From positions 1,550,001 through 1,614,000 of the forward strand of contig NZ_JAIVFL010000001.1 in NCBI RefSeq assembly GCF_022760805.1: a stretch of 64,000 nt of DNA, written 5' to 3'. The notes beneath the pieces were generated by a model. That model did not search any database. It was not told the DNA's origin and saw only the letters and a list, made by a program, of their open reading frames with translations. The DNA comes from Candidatus Mycolicibacterium alkanivorans (lineage in GTDB: Bacteria; Actinomycetota; Actinomycetes; Mycobacteriales; Mycobacteriaceae). Both the position numbers and the translations under genes were made by a program. The number at the start of each line of letters is the position of its first letter. The first letter of the stretch is position 1. Of this stretch, positions 9,911 through 20,922 are shown in pieces.

Positions 9911-10579
9911 ATGACTCAGCCACCTCCCGGTGACTACCCGCCTCCGCCCGGACCCCCGCCGGGCAACTATCCGCCGCCAGGGAACTACCCGCCGCCCGGC
10001 AACTATCCGCCGCCAGGGAACTACCCGCCGCCCGGCAACTATCCGCCGCCCCCGCCGGGGAACTATCCGCCTCCGCCGCCGGGCGTCGGCCCGCTGAGGG
10101 TACTGCCCAAAGAGGCCTACACCCCGTGGGTCAAGCGGGTCGGCGCATGGATCATCGACAGCCTGCCGGTAGCGATCCTGTCCGGCGTCGGCCAAGGGAT
10201 CATGTACGCCACCGGTGAGAACAACTGCGTCTCGACCAGCGGTGACAACGGCTACGGCGTGGCCTGCACGTCGCAGCCGTCGGCGCTGGGCCTGATCCTG
10301 TCGTTCGTGTTCGGACTGGCCGCGTTCGCATTCGCGATCTGGAACTACGGCTACCGCCAGGGCACCACGGGCTCGAGCATCGGCAAGTCCGTGCTCAAGT
10401 TCAAGGTGGTCGGCGAGAAGACCGGTCAGCCGATCGGGTTCGGGTTGTCGATCGTGCGTCAGCTGGCGCACATCGTCGACGCGATCATCTGCTACATCGG
10501 CTACCTGTTCCCGTTGTGGGATGCCAAGCGGCAGACGTTGGCCGACAAGATCATGACGACGGTCTGCTTGCCCATCTGA
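9911..10579 (+). CDS. pra: Proline-rich antigen homolog, RDD family membrane protein
   Basis: 222 residues. The first ~60 residues are a repetitive Pro/Gly/Asn/Tyr tail built of PPGNYPP units; the rest is an RDD domain (PWVKRVGAWIIDSLPVAIL with its conserved Arg/Asp, then LILSFVFGLAAFAFAIW and a late hydrophobic VDAIICYIGYLFPLW), giving about three membrane segments. It matches the Rv1078 (Pra, 36-kDa antigen-like) position between cbs and metB. The ATG is at 9911, just after the broken copy. The biochemical role is unknown. A strong hairpin terminator follows. Confidence 0.85.
   Translation: MTQPPPGDYPPPPGPPPGNYPPPGNYPPPGNYPPPGNYPPPGNYPPPPPGNYPPPPPGVGPLRVLPKEAYTPWVKRVGAWIIDSLPVAILSGVGQGIMYATGENNCVSTSGDNGYGVACTSQPSALGLILSFVFGLAAFAFAIWNYGYRQGTTGSSIGKSVLKFKVVGEKTGQPIGFGLSIVRQLAHIVDAIICYIGYLFPLWDAKRQTLADKIMTTVCLPI
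9962..10050 (+). repeat. Tandem 36-bp coding repeat in pra
   Basis: About 2.5 copies of a 36-base unit (GGCAACTATCCGCCGCC + AGGGAACTACCCGCCGCCC) encode alternating GNYPPPGNYPPP. Such a tract is prone to slippage and length change. Confidence 0.8.
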
Positions 10580-10591
10580 GATCTGGACGGG

Positions 10592-10624
10592 AAAGGCGCT
10601 CACTCCGAGGGTGAGCGCCTTTTC
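10592..10624 (+). terminator. Intrinsic terminator after pra
   Basis: AAGGCGCTCAC and GTGAGCGCCTT form a perfect 11-bp stem with an 8-base loop, followed by TTCTC. It separates the pra unit from metB. Confidence 0.85.
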
Positions 10625-10647
10625 TCGTCCAGATAGGCTCGACGGCG

Positions 10648-11820
10648 ATGAGTGAGCAGCGAAGTGCCGCAGACCGGCATCGGGTGCACGGGTTCGCGAC
10701 CAAGGCCATCCACGCCGGTTACCGGCCCGACCCCGCTACCGGGGCGGTCAACGCCCCGATCTACGCCAGCAGCACGTTCGCCCAGGACGGAGTGGGTGGC
10801 CTGCGCGGGGGATTCGAATACGCCCGCACCGGCAACCCGACCCGCGCCGCCCTCGAGGCGGTGCTGGCCGCGGTCGAGGAGGGCAACTTCGGGCGTGCGT
10901 TCAGTTCCGGCATGGCCGCCGCCGACTGCGCGTTGCGCGCGGTGCTGCGCCCCGGCGATCACCTGGTGATCCCCGACGACGCCTACGGCGGCACCTTCCG
11001 GCTCATCGACAAGGTGTTCAGCCAGTGGGGCGTCGAGCACACGCCGGTGCCGCTGTCCGACCTCGACGCGGTGCGCGCGGCGATCACCAGCCGAACCCGG
11101 CTGATCTGGATGGAGACGCCCACCAACCCGCTGCTGACCATCGCCGACATCGCCGCGATCGTCCAGATCGGCTCGGCTTCTGACGCAAAGGTGTTGGTGG
11201 ACAACACTTTTGCCTCTCCGGCCCTTCAGCAGCCGTTGACGTTGGGCGCCGACATCGTGCTGCACTCGACGACGAAGTACATCGGCGGACACTCCGACGT
11301 GGTCGGCGGTGCGCTGGTGACCAACGACGAGGAACTCGACGCCAAGTTCGCGTTCCTGCAGAACGGCGCCGGCGCCGTGCCGGGCCCGTTCGACGCCTAC
11401 CTGACGATGCGTGGGCTCAAGACGCTGGAACTGCGGATGGCCCGGCACAGCTCGAACGCGGCCAAGGTCGCCGAGTTCCTCGCCGGTCATCCCGCGGTGG
11501 AGCGGGTGCTCTATCCCGGCCTGCCCGATCATCCCGGTCACGACGTCGCCGCCCGCCAGATGCGCGGGTTCGGCGGCATGGTGTCGGTCCGGATGCGCGG
11601 TGGCGCGCAGGCCGCCCACCGATTGTGCTCGCGCACAGAGGTTTTCATTCTCGCCGAATCGCTGGGCGGGGTGGAATCGCTGATCGAGCATCCCGGTGCG
11701 ATGACGCATGCCTCGACTGCGGGCTCGCAGTTGGAGGTGCCTGACGACCTGGTCCGGCTGTCGGTCGGTATCGAGGACCCGGCCGATCTTCTCGGCGACC
11801 TCGAGCAGGCGTTAGCGTAA
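10648..11820 (+). CDS. metB: Cystathionine gamma-synthase
   Basis: A 390-residue fold-type-I PLP enzyme of the Cys/Met metabolism family. FEYARTGNPTRAALE binds PLP phosphate from the neighbouring subunit, and the PLP lysine lies in HSTTKYIGGHSD. C-terminal AESLGGVESLIEHPGAMTH is typical of the family. It joins O-succinyl- (or acetyl-) homoserine with cysteine to give cystathionine, opposite in direction to the upstream cbs. The length is close to Rv1079 (388). Its last 9 bases overlap the convergent GPP34 gene. Confidence 0.93.
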   Translation: MSEQRSAADRHRVHGFATKAIHAGYRPDPATGAVNAPIYASSTFAQDGVGGLRGGFEYARTGNPTRAALEAVLAAVEEGNFGRAFSSGMAAADCALRAVLRPGDHLVIPDDAYGGTFRLIDKVFSQWGVEHTPVPLSDLDAVRAAITSRTRLIWMETPTNPLLTIADIAAIVQIGSASDAKVLVDNTFASPALQQPLTLGADIVLHSTTKYIGGHSDVVGGALVTNDEELDAKFAFLQNGAGAVPGPFDAYLTMRGLKTLELRMARHSSNAAKVAEFLAGHPAVERVLYPGLPDHPGHDVAARQMRGFGGMVSVRMRGGAQAAHRLCSRTEVFILAESLGGVESLIEHPGAMTHASTAGSQLEVPDDLVRLSVGIEDPADLLGDLEQALA

Positions 11821-12471
11821 CGCCGTCCGGACCGCGGCAGTCGTCACCGCGAGGTTGACGTCGCTCATCCTGCTGTCGTCAACCCATGTGCCGCTGGCGA
11901 TTTCGCCAGCGCGGGCCTGCACCCAGTGCCAGCCGCGTTCGTTGAGGCTGAGCAGCGTGCCCAGTCCGTCCACGGCGTGCAGCAGCGAGACGATCGCAGC
12001 CGTCTGGGGGTCTGGACGCTGCCCGTCGAACAGTGCGGCCACGACGGCCGACCGCGCGCGGTCCACCCGCGCCCGGTTGGCCATCGGCCACGCATAAGTG
12101 TTGCGGCGCAACCGGTGTGCGGACAACTGCACCTGATGCAGCTGCCCGGTACGCAGCAACTGGTCGAGCACGTCGTCCTCGGCGCGTTTGCGCAGCTTGC
12201 CGATCGCGGCCGCCGGCGTGATCGGCGCCTGCAACAGCAACGCCAACGCGGGACGCAGCACCGGGTCGATCGGCGGCCGGCCGGCCAGCGCGACCAGCCG
12301 ATCCGGCGGCACCGGCTCGTGAGCCAGTGCGGGCCGGACCCGGCATTCGTAGGCCAGATCGAGCAGTACCGCCGCGGCGATGAGTCGCTGTAACCTGGCC
12401 CGCTCGACTGCGGGCTGGGCCGCGGCGTTGTCGAGCAGCAGGAGAAGCAGGTCTTCGGCGATGCGCGCCAC
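11812..12471 (-). CDS. GPP34 (GOLPH3-like) family phosphoprotein
   Basis: 219 residues opening with MARIAEDLLLLLLDN, followed by LVALAGRPPIDPVL, then AIVSLLHAVDGLGTLLSL and GWHWVQARAGEIASGTWV. This is the order of motifs in the GPP34/Golgi phosphoprotein 3 domain, which binds phosphatidylinositol phosphate in eukaryotes; in actinobacteria the family is common but its role is unknown. It lies 11 bases downstream of greA on the same strand, so probably cotranscribed, and overlaps metB tail-to-tail by 9 bases. Confidence 0.75.
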   Translation of the reverse strand: MARIAEDLLLLLLDNAAAQPAVERARLQRLIAAAVLLDLAYECRVRPALAHEPVPPDRLVALAGRPPIDPVLRPALALLLQAPITPAAAIGKLRKRAEDDVLDQLLRTGQLHQVQLSAHRLRRNTYAWPMANRARVDRARSAVVAALFDGQRPDPQTAAIVSLLHAVDGLGTLLSLNERGWHWVQARAGEIASGTWVDDSRMSDVNLAVTTAAVRTALR

Positions 12472-12482
12472 GCGTCAGGAGG

Positions 12483-12974
12483 TTACCCCTGGTAGGGCTC
12501 GGCGCTGACCAGCGTGACCTTCACGGTCTTGCCGCTGGGCACGGTGTACTCGCGCGTCTCGCCCTGCTTGGCGTTGAGCAGCGCACCGCCCAGCGGGGAG
12601 TTGGGGGAGTAGACCTCGAGCTTGTCGTGGTCGATGCCCTCCTGGCGGGTGGCGATCAGGAAGGTCTCGGTGTCGGACTTGTCGCCGTCGTAGTAGACGG
12701 TCACCACCGAACCCGGCAGTGCCACACCCGACACCTTGGGCGCCTCGCCAACCTTGGCGGTGTTCAGCAGCTCCTGCAGCTGGCGGATCCGGGCCTCTTC
12801 CTGGCCCTGCTGCTCGCGTGCGGCGTGGTAGCCCCCGTTCTCGCGCAGGTCGCCTTCCTCGCGCCGGTCGTTGATCTCGGCAGCGATGACCGGACGATTG
12901 GCGATCAGCTGGTCGAGCTCGCCCTTGAGCCGGTCATATGACTCCTGCGTCAGCCAGGTCACGGTGTCGGTCAT
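12483..12974 (-). CDS. greA: Transcription elongation factor GreA
   Basis: 163 residues from ATG 12974, chosen because GAGGAG lies eight bases upstream; an in-frame ATG at 12989 would sit on top of that site. An N-terminal coiled coil carries the acidic tip [15 protein letters not shown] (residues ~40-55), and the C-terminal FKBP-like domain includes [11 protein letters not shown]. It rescues backtracked RNA polymerase by stimulating transcript cleavage. Length and sequence are close to Rv1080c. Its long upstream region carries inverted repeats (13100-13132). Confidence 0.94.
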   Translation of the reverse strand: MTDTVTWLTQESYDRLKGELDQLIANRPVIAAEINDRREEGDLRENGGYHAAREQQGQEEARIRQLQELLNTAKVGEAPKVSGVALPGSVVTVYYDGDKSDTETFLIATRQEGIDHDKLEVYSPNSPLGGALLNAKQGETREYTVPSGKTVKVTLVSAEPYQG

Positions 12975-13099
12975 CGTCGTACTCCTCATTCATGTGGTTC
13001 CGCGGCGCCCGCGGTGCAGTCTTTTGTCGCTGCCGGGAACATGCGGATAATTCCGCGTGTATTGCCTCCGCAGAGCAGCGTGCAAACGCGCTAATGAAG

Positions 13100-13132
13100 C
13101 AATACACGGCTCCCAGCAGGAACCGTGTATTG
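13100..13132. promoter_or_regulatory. Inverted repeat in the greA upstream gap
   Basis: CAATACACGG and CCGTGTATTG form a perfect 10-bp dyad with a 13-base spacer; a third half-site CGTGTATTGC lies at 13056-13065. They fill the 231-base gap between greA and the DUF4307 gene, which otherwise holds no ORF. It could be an operator array or an RNA hairpin in the greA leader. Confidence 0.45.
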
Positions 13133-13205
13133 ACCAAGTCTACCACCGGTGAGACGGCGGGTTTTCAGATTTTCGCAGTTCTCTGTTAGCCGGGCGGCAA
13201 CCGGA

Positions 13206-13640
13206 TCAGGGGTTCACCAGGTAGGACGGCACGTCGGTGCCGCAACCGTAGATGTCGCCGACGAACGGTGGTTTGTACGACTCCACGGCGGCCGTGACCT
13301 GCACCGTCTTCTGATCCGACGGCCCGACCAGCACCTCGCGTCTGCCGGTCTCGGCGCCGTCGTGCGACCGGACCCGGACGATGCAGTGCACCGGTCGCGA
13401 CGGGTCCTTTCGGGTCACGCTGATCGTGACCGACACCGTCTGATCGTCGACCACCTGATAAGCGGCGATGCTGCCTTCGACGTCATTGCCCTCGAAGCGC
13501 TGGTAGCCGACCACGGCGACCAGGATGCCGAACGCCAGGACCAGCACACCCAGGGCAATCGCCACCCGGCGCCGCGTGGCCGGGGCCATCCGCTGTCGCC
13601 CGTACCGCGACTCGGGCAGCTGCGGGGGGCTCTCGGTCAT
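13206..13640 (-). CDS. DUF4307 membrane protein
   Basis: 144 residues from ATG 13640 ([14 protein letters not shown]). One membrane helix at residues ~25-45 ([19 protein letters not shown]) is followed by an extracytoplasmic beta-rich domain with two cysteines ([15 protein letters not shown]). This is the Rv1081c position, divergent from mca. An in-frame GTG at 13688 would add 16 residues but has no better ribosome site. No function is known. Confidence 0.75.
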   Translation of the reverse strand: MTESPPQLPESRYGRQRMAPATRRRVAIALGVLVLAFGILVAVVGYQRFEGNDVEGSIAAYQVVDDQTVSVTISVTRKDPSRPVHCIVRVRSHDGAETGRREVLVGPSDQKTVQVTAAVESYKPPFVGDIYGCGTDVPSYLVNP

Positions 13641-13787
13641 GGTGTGGAGTGCATCTCTCGTCAGCAGGTGGGGATTACGGGTACGCATGGCGCGGATGAA
13701 ACTATTAGGACAGGAACTATAGGACGTGCTGCCAGTGTTTCAGCAGTACGCAGGGTGCAGCAAAAACCAAAGCGGGTAGAGGGAGAA

Positions 13788-14660
13788 GTGACCGAACTGC
13801 GGTTGATGGCCGTCCACGCCCATCCGGACGACGAGTCCAGCAAGGGCGCGGCCACCTTGGCGCGGTACGCCGCCGAAGGTCACCGGGTGCTGGTTGTCAC
13901 GCTGACGGGTGGCGAGCGCGGCGACATCCTCAACCCGGCGATGGACCTTCCCGAGGTACGCGGGCGCATCGCCGACGTGCGCCGCGACGAGATGGCCAAG
14001 GCGGCCGAGATCCTCGGCGTCGAACACCGGTGGCTGGGGTTCGAAGACTCCGGGTTGCCCGAGGGCGACCCGCTACCGCCGCTGCCCGACGGCTGTTTCG
14101 CGCTGGTTCCGCTCGAGGAGCCGGTCGCCGAGCTGGTCAAGGTGATCCGCGAGTTCCGGCCACACGTGATGACCACCTACGACGAGAACGGCGGCTACCC
14201 GCACCCTGATCACATTCGCTGCCATCAGGTGTCGGTCGCCGCCTATGAGGCCGCCGTCGACCACCGGCTGCACCCGGAGTCCGGCGACCCGTGGAACATC
14301 AGCAAGCTCTACTACAACCACGGCTTCCTGCGTCAGCGTCTGCAGCTGCTGCAGGACGAGTTCGCCAAGAACGGTCAGGAGGGTCCGTTCGCCAAGTGGT
14401 TGGAGAACTGGGACCCGGAGATCGACGTCCACGCCGGGCGGGTGACAACCAGGGTGCCGTGCGCGGACTACTTCCGCGTGCGCGACGAAGCGCTCAAGGC
14501 GCACGCCACCCAGATCGACCCCAGCGGATTCTTCTTCGCAACCCCCATAGAGTGGCAGCAGCGGCTGTGGCCCACCGAGGAGTTCGAACTTGCTCGCTCG
14601 CGGGTGCCCGCTGACCTACCTGAAGACGACCTGTTCGCCGGAATCGAGATCTTCGAGTGA
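13788..14660 (+). CDS. mca: Mycothiol S-conjugate amidase
   Basis: 290 residues from GTG 13788 (GGGAGAA just upstream). The zinc motif AHPDDE lies at residues ~10-15 and the metal-binding His in PHPDHIRCH further on, as in the MshB/Mca LmbE-like family; [12 protein letters not shown] follows strand two. It hydrolyses mycothiol S-conjugates of electrophiles, releasing mercapturic acids for export, in detoxification. It overlaps the next small membrane protein by 4 bases, so the three genes mca, 14657 and 14904 form an operon. Confidence 0.93.
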   Translation: MTELRLMAVHAHPDDESSKGAATLARYAAEGHRVLVVTLTGGERGDILNPAMDLPEVRGRIADVRRDEMAKAAEILGVEHRWLGFEDSGLPEGDPLPPLPDGCFALVPLEEPVAELVKVIREFRPHVMTTYDENGGYPHPDHIRCHQVSVAAYEAAVDHRLHPESGDPWNISKLYYNHGFLRQRLQLLQDEFAKNGQEGPFAKWLENWDPEIDVHAGRVTTRVPCADYFRVRDEALKAHATQIDPSGFFFATPIEWQQRLWPTEEFELARSRVPADLPEDDLFAGIEIFE

Positions 14661-14903
14661 TAGACCTGTTGACGACAACCGTGTCGGTGCTGGCCGAACC
14701 GCCCAAGAACAGCGGGCCGGACTTCGGCAAGGCCAGCCCGCTGGGGCTGCTGGTCGTGGTGCTCCTGCTGATCGGCGTGTTCATTCTGGTGTGGTCGATG
14801 AACCGGCAGCTCAAGAAGCTGCCGAAGAGCTTCGACGACGAACCAGCCGAAGAGGTGGCCGAGCAGAGCGGGGGCGCCGAAGCCGGCAGCGGGAGGTCTC
14901 CGA

Positions 14904-14920
<17 letters not shown>
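14657..14920 (+). CDS. Small single-pass membrane protein (Rv1083-like)
   Basis: 87 residues: a short N terminus, one membrane helix ([18 protein letters not shown], ~residues 29-46), then a basic and acidic cytosolic tail ending in a Gly/Ser/Glu-rich stretch. It starts inside the mca stop (ATGA-type overlap) and overlaps the following gene by 17 bases, so translation of all three is coupled. No domain is recognised. Confidence 0.8.
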
Positions 14921-16904
<1,984 letters not shown>

Positions 16905-16914
16905 CTTTCCGGCC

Positions 16915-17033
16915 ATGCCAAGTGCCGAGCAGATCACCCAGACCGCCTGTCAGTATCTCGACGCCGTGGCCAAGGATGCCAAGATCGCGTCGATGAAGGC
17001 CTTCCGGGGCCCGGAGAACGTCAGCACCGTTAG
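16915..17033 (+). pseudogene. Possible N-terminal remnant of a SnoaL/ketosteroid-isomerase-like gene
   Basis: ATG 16915 begins MPSAEQITQTACQYLDAVAK, which resembles the opening helix of small SnoaL-like proteins. The similarity stops after about 20 codons, and the frame then runs into the 3' end of the convergent TrhA gene as a Arg-rich shadow. Too short to be sure; it may be chance. Confidence 0.25.
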
Positions 17034-17773
17034 AAGACGGCGAACCACATGGCGATGTAGTGGCAGATCGCCGCGACCGCGGTACAGGCGTGAAAGAACT
17101 CGTGGTGACCGAACGTCGTCGGCCATGGGTTGGGCCACTTCAGCGCATAGAGCACCCCACCGATGCTGTACAGCGCGCCGCCGACGATCAGCAGCACCAT
17201 CGCCGCGATGCCCGCGCCGTTCGTGATCGGCACGATGAACCACACCGCCACCCAGCCGAGCAGCAGGTAGAGCGGAACGCCCACCCACCGTGGCGCAGAC
17301 GGCCAGCACATCTTGAGCGCGACGCCGGCGGCGGCGCCGCCCCAGGCGATCCAGAACAGGATCCAGCCGCTGCGCTCAGGAAGTGCGAGCAGGGCAAATG
17401 GCGTGTAGCTACCGGCGATGAAGATGAAGATCATCGAGTGGTCGAGCCGCTTCATCCACTTGCGGGCGGTCGGTGAGGTCCAGTTCACCCGGTGATAGGT
17501 GCCGCTGACGGTGAACATGGCCACGATCGTCAGTGTGTAGATCAGCGTGGCGACGCCGGCCCGCGTCGACTCCACCGACCACGACACCGACACCAGGGCC
17601 GCGCCGGCGATCGCTGCGACGACGGCGGCATAGACGTGGATCCAGCCACGTAGGCGGGGCTTTCCGAGGAACTCGACGGCGGCGTCGACGACGGCTTCGG
17701 GGAAGTCTTCGGCGTCGCGGTTGTCGGAAGACTTCGATCGGCGGGGGTCGGGGGTGTCGACGCTCGTGGTCAT
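17030..17773 (-). CDS. Hemolysin III / PAQR-type membrane protein TrhA
   Basis: 247 residues with seven hydrophobic segments. The conserved motifs are [20 protein letters not shown] and [17 protein letters not shown] near the second and third helices, and [18 protein letters not shown] at the C terminus, which supply the histidines and Ser/Asp of the CREST/PAQR metal site. Bacterial members affect membrane energetics; hemolytic activity is historical. GGAGGTGAC precedes ATG 17773. Rv1085c homolog, divergent from the prenyl synthase. Confidence 0.88.
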   Translation of the reverse strand: MTTSVDTPDPRRSKSSDNRDAEDFPEAVVDAAVEFLGKPRLRGWIHVYAAVVAAIAGAALVSVSWSVESTRAGVATLIYTLTIVAMFTVSGTYHRVNWTSPTARKWMKRLDHSMIFIFIAGSYTPFALLALPERSGWILFWIAWGGAAAGVALKMCWPSAPRWVGVPLYLLLGWVAVWFIVPITNGAGIAAMVLLIVGGALYSIGGVLYALKWPNPWPTTFGHHEFFHACTAVAAICHYIAMWFAVF

Positions 17774-17819
17774 GTCACCTCCATCGCGCGCACGAGGGCC
17801 TGATCGCTGTTCCTAACAG

Positions 17820-17825
17820 TAGTCT
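17820..17825 (+). promoter_or_regulatory. -10 box for a probable leaderless transcript of the Z-FPP synthase gene
   Basis: TAGTCT ends eight bases before GTG 17834 and no Shine-Dalgarno sequence is present, consistent with transcription starting at the start codon. Confidence 0.4.
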
Positions 17826-17833
17826 GGTTTGTC

Positions 17834-18628
17834 GTGGAGATCATTCCGCCTCGCCTCAAAGAACCGGCTTACCGGCTCTACGAGATGCGGCTGCGCCAGG
17901 AGCTGGCGCGCTCCAAATCCCAGCTACCGCGGCATATCGCCGTGCTGTGCGACGGCAACCGGCGCTGGGCTCGTGACGCTGGTCACGACGACGTCAGTTA
18001 CGGCTACCGGATGGGCGCGGCCAAGATCGCCGAGATGCTCCGCTGGTGTGCCGATGCCGGCATCGAGATGGCCACCGTGTACCTGCTCTCCACGGAGAAC
18101 CTGCAGCGTGACCCGGGTGAGCTGTCCTGCCTGATCGAGATCATCACCGACGTCGTCGAGGAGATCTGCGCGCCGACGAATCGGTGGAGCGTGCGAACCG
18201 TCGGCGATCTGGAGCTGCTCGGCGAGGAGCCCGCCCGCCGCCTGCGTGACGCGGTGGACTCCACCGCCGGCCTGCCGCCGGCGTCGTTTCACGTCAACTT
18301 GGCAGTCGGCTATGGCGGGCGGCAGGAGATCGTCGACGCCGTGCGCGCGCTGCTGAGCAAGGAACTGGCCAACGGCGCCACCGCCGAGCAGCTGATCGAG
18401 ACCGTCACCATCGACGGCATCTCGGAGAATCTCTACACCTCGGGGCAGCCCGATCCGGATTTGGTGATCCGGACATCGGGGGAGCAGCGACTCTCCGGAT
18501 TCCTGCTGTGGCAGAGCGCATATTCGGAGATGTGGTTCACCGACGCGCACTGGCCGGCGTTCCGGCGGGTGGACTTCCTGCGCGCGTTGCGCGACTACAG
18601 CAGCCGGCACCGGCGGTTCGGGCAGTAG
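17834..18628 (+). CDS. uppS: (2Z,6E)-farnesyl diphosphate synthase (short-chain cis-prenyltransferase)
   Basis: 264 residues. AVLCDGNRRWARDAG (residues ~36-50) contains the catalytic Asp of the cis-prenyltransferase P-loop; HVNLAVGYGGRQEIVDA and DLVIRTSGEQRLSGFLLWQ plus YSEMWFTDAHWPAF are conserved regions III-V. The close match to Rv1086 points to the C15 product omega,E,Z-farnesyl diphosphate, precursor of decaprenyl phosphate for arabinogalactan and lipoarabinomannan synthesis. Chain length is inferred from orthology, not visible directly. Confidence 0.88.
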   Translation: MEIIPPRLKEPAYRLYEMRLRQELARSKSQLPRHIAVLCDGNRRWARDAGHDDVSYGYRMGAAKIAEMLRWCADAGIEMATVYLLSTENLQRDPGELSCLIEIITDVVEEICAPTNRWSVRTVGDLELLGEEPARRLRDAVDSTAGLPPASFHVNLAVGYGGRQEIVDAVRALLSKELANGATAEQLIETVTIDGISENLYTSGQPDPDLVIRTSGEQRLSGFLLWQSAYSEMWFTDAHWPAFRRVDFLRALRDYSSRHRRFGQ

Positions 18629-18712
18629 CCGTGGCGGCGCTGTCGGCGGTCGTCTTCGCGCTGAGCTGCCGGTGCAGCGGCTCAACCCGCTCACCGGGCC
18701 GCCGCCGATCAA

Positions 18713-19651
18713 CTAGAGCTTGCGCAGCCGCAGCCGGTTGATGGAGTGATCGGCGTCCTTGCGCAACACCAGCGTCGCGCGGGGCCGGGTCGGCAGGATG
18801 TTCTCGATCAGGTTGGGCCGGTTGATCGAACTCCAGATGTCACGCGCGGCGGCGACGGCCTCGGTGTCGGTCAGGCTCGCATAGTGGTGGAAGTGCGAGG
18901 CCGGGTCGGCGAACGCGCCACTGCGCAGCGCCAGGAACCGCTCGATGTACCACTGCTCGATATCCTCGACGCGGGCGTCGACATAGACGGAGAAGTCGAA
19001 CAGGTCAGAGACCATCAGCGTCGGCCCGGTCTGAAGGACGTTGAGCCCCTCCAGGATCAGGATGTCTGGATGGGTGACGACGTGCTTCTCGCCGGGCACG
19101 ATGTCGTAGATCAGATGTGAGTACACCGGCGCGGATACCTGGTCTGCGCCCGACTTCACCGACGTCACGAACCGCATCAGCGAGCGACGGTCGTAGCTCT
19201 CCGGAAAGCCCTTGCGGTGCATCAGATTTCGACGCGTCAGTTCCGAGTTGGAGTAGAGGAACCCGTCGGTGGTGACCAGGTCGACGCGGGCGTGGTCCTC
19301 CCAGCGGGCCAGCAGCGCCTGCAGCACGCGCGCGGTGGTCGACTTGCCCACCGCCACACTGCCGGCCACGCCGATGACGAACGGCACCGGCCGGTCCGGG
19401 TTCTGCTGCGGCTCGCCGAGGAACTCCGCGGTGGCGGCGAACAGTCGCTGCCGGGCCGCCACCTGCAGATGGATCAATCGGGCCAGTGGCAGGTAAACCT
19501 CTTCAACCTCGAGCAGGTCGATCTGCTCGCCCATGCCGCGCAGTCCGGTCAGCTCCTCCTCGGTGAGCTTCAACGGGGTCGACGAACGCAGACCGCGCCA
19601 TTGACGCCGGTCGAATTCCACGTAGGGGCTGGGTTCGCTCAGCCGCGCCAT
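18713..19651 (-). CDS. coaA: Type I pantothenate kinase
   Basis: 312 residues from ATG 19651 ([18 protein letters not shown]), the same length as Rv1092c. The P-loop [17 protein letters not shown] is at residues ~93-109; [10 protein letters not shown] and [12 protein letters not shown] follow, and [13 protein letters not shown] carries the substrate loop. It phosphorylates pantothenate, the first step of CoA synthesis, and is feedback-inhibited by CoA in the family. It is divergent from the DUF885 gene with a 30-base gap. Confidence 0.94.
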   Translation of the reverse strand: MARLSEPSPYVEFDRRQWRGLRSSTPLKLTEEELTGLRGMGEQIDLLEVEEVYLPLARLIHLQVAARQRLFAATAEFLGEPQQNPDRPVPFVIGVAGSVAVGKSTTARVLQALLARWEDHARVDLVTTDGFLYSNSELTRRNLMHRKGFPESYDRRSLMRFVTSVKSGADQVSAPVYSHLIYDIVPGEKHVVTHPDILILEGLNVLQTGPTLMVSDLFDFSVYVDARVEDIEQWYIERFLALRSGAFADPASHFHHYASLTDTEAVAAARDIWSSINRPNLIENILPTRPRATLVLRKDADHSINRLRLRKL

Positions 19652-19681
19652 CGGCACAGTCTTGCAGCTAGCGTGGTCGGC

Positions 19682-20899
19682 ATGCAGCCCGGCGCCCTCA
19701 TCCGCGACTACCTCATGCTCGGCTTGCGCTTCGACCGCATCGAGGAGGGCTACGTCGACTCCTTCACCGGCGATCCGGCATTGCGCCGCGCCGTGGCCGA
19801 CGAGCCCGCCCCCGAGCCGGCCGAGCTGGCCCGTCAGGCCGACCGCCTGCTGGCCGCTCTGCCGCAGGTTCCGCGCGCCGACGGCTTCACCGACCAGCGC
19901 GCCGACTTCATCGGCGCCCACCTCAAAGCCCTGGCCTGTGCGGCCCGCAAGTTCGCCGGTGAGCCCGTCGGCTTCATCGACGAAGTGCAGGCCTACTTCG
20001 ACGTGCGGATCAGCCGCGGCGACGAGGACCGCTACCGCGCCGCGCACGCTCGCATCGACGAGGTGCTCGGCGGCAGCGGTCCGCTGGCCGAGCGGATGGC
20101 CGCCCACCGCAGCGCCGACGAGATCCCGCCGCAGCGGCTCGAGGAATGCATCCACGCCTTCTCCAGCGCCCTGCGCGACAAGGTCCGCGCGACGTACCCG
20201 CTGCCGGATGCCGAGACCATCGTCTACAAGGTGGTTACCGACAAGCCGTGGTCGGGCTTCAACTACTACGAAGGCAACTACCGCTCGACGGTCGCGATCA
20301 ACGCCGACCTCAAGCAGCAGATGGCCAACCTGCCGCGGCTGGTCGCCCACGAGACCTACCCCGGCCATCACACCGAACACTGCCGCAAGGAGGCCGGTCT
20401 GGTCGAGGGCCAGGATCAGCAGGAGCAGACCATCTTCCTGGTCAACACCCCGCAGTGCCTGATGGCCGAGGGCCTGGCCGACCTGGCGCTGTACGCGGCG
20501 GTCGGACCTGGCTGGGGGAGTTGGGCTGCGGAGATCTACGCCGACCTCGGCCTGCGGTTCGACGGCAAACTCGCCGAGGAGCTTTCGGAGGCCTCCGCGG
20601 CGCTGGCCGACGTGCGCCAGGACGCTGCGCTGATGCTGCACGACGAACACCGCGACGTCGACGACGTCGTCGCGTTCCTGCAGCGCTGGCTGCTGATCGA
20701 CCACACCCGCGCGCGGCAGTCGCTGCGGTTCCTGTCCTCGCCGCTGTGGCGGGCTTACACCAGCACCTACGTCGAGGGATACCGGCTGCTGCGCTCGTGG
20801 CTCGACGAACGCCCGGCCGGGGTGGGCCTGACCGAACGGTTCGGCCGGCTGCTCGACGAGCCGCTGATCCCCACGGCGCTGCGGGTCGACGCGGCCTGA
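19682..20899 (+). CDS. DUF885 family protein (putative metallo-carboxypeptidase-like)
   Basis: 405 residues. The [11 protein letters not shown] motif (near residue 225) is the characteristic HE-x-x-x-GH metal-type motif of DUF885, preceded by [19 protein letters not shown]. The family is thought to contain zinc peptidases; no substrate is known. ATG 19682 is used, 30 bases from the divergent coaA. This gene is not between coaA and glyA in M. tuberculosis as I remember it, so it is an accessory insertion relative to that genome. Confidence 0.78.
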   Translation: MQPGALIRDYLMLGLRFDRIEEGYVDSFTGDPALRRAVADEPAPEPAELARQADRLLAALPQVPRADGFTDQRADFIGAHLKALACAARKFAGEPVGFIDEVQAYFDVRISRGDEDRYRAAHARIDEVLGGSGPLAERMAAHRSADEIPPQRLEECIHAFSSALRDKVRATYPLPDAETIVYKVVTDKPWSGFNYYEGNYRSTVAINADLKQQMANLPRLVAHETYPGHHTEHCRKEAGLVEGQDQQEQTIFLVNTPQCLMAEGLADLALYAAVGPGWGSWAAEIYADLGLRFDGKLAEELSEASAALADVRQDAALMLHDEHRDVDDVVAFLQRWLLIDHTRARQSLRFLSSPLWRAYTSTYVEGYRLLRSWLDERPAGVGLTERFGRLLDEPLIPTALRVDAA

Positions 20900-20922
20900 A
20901 CAGCGGCGGATAGGCTTGGGCC

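Noticed and set aside
9943..10083. Tandem 36-bp units that could look like a CRISPR array
   Set aside because: There are no unique spacers; the repeat is coding and translates to PPGNYPP units in pra.
18629..18712. Short open tail reading [16 protein letters not shown] before the coaA stop
   Set aside because: Only ~27 codons with no start; it may be the end of a lost gene between the prenyl synthase and coaA but cannot be supported.
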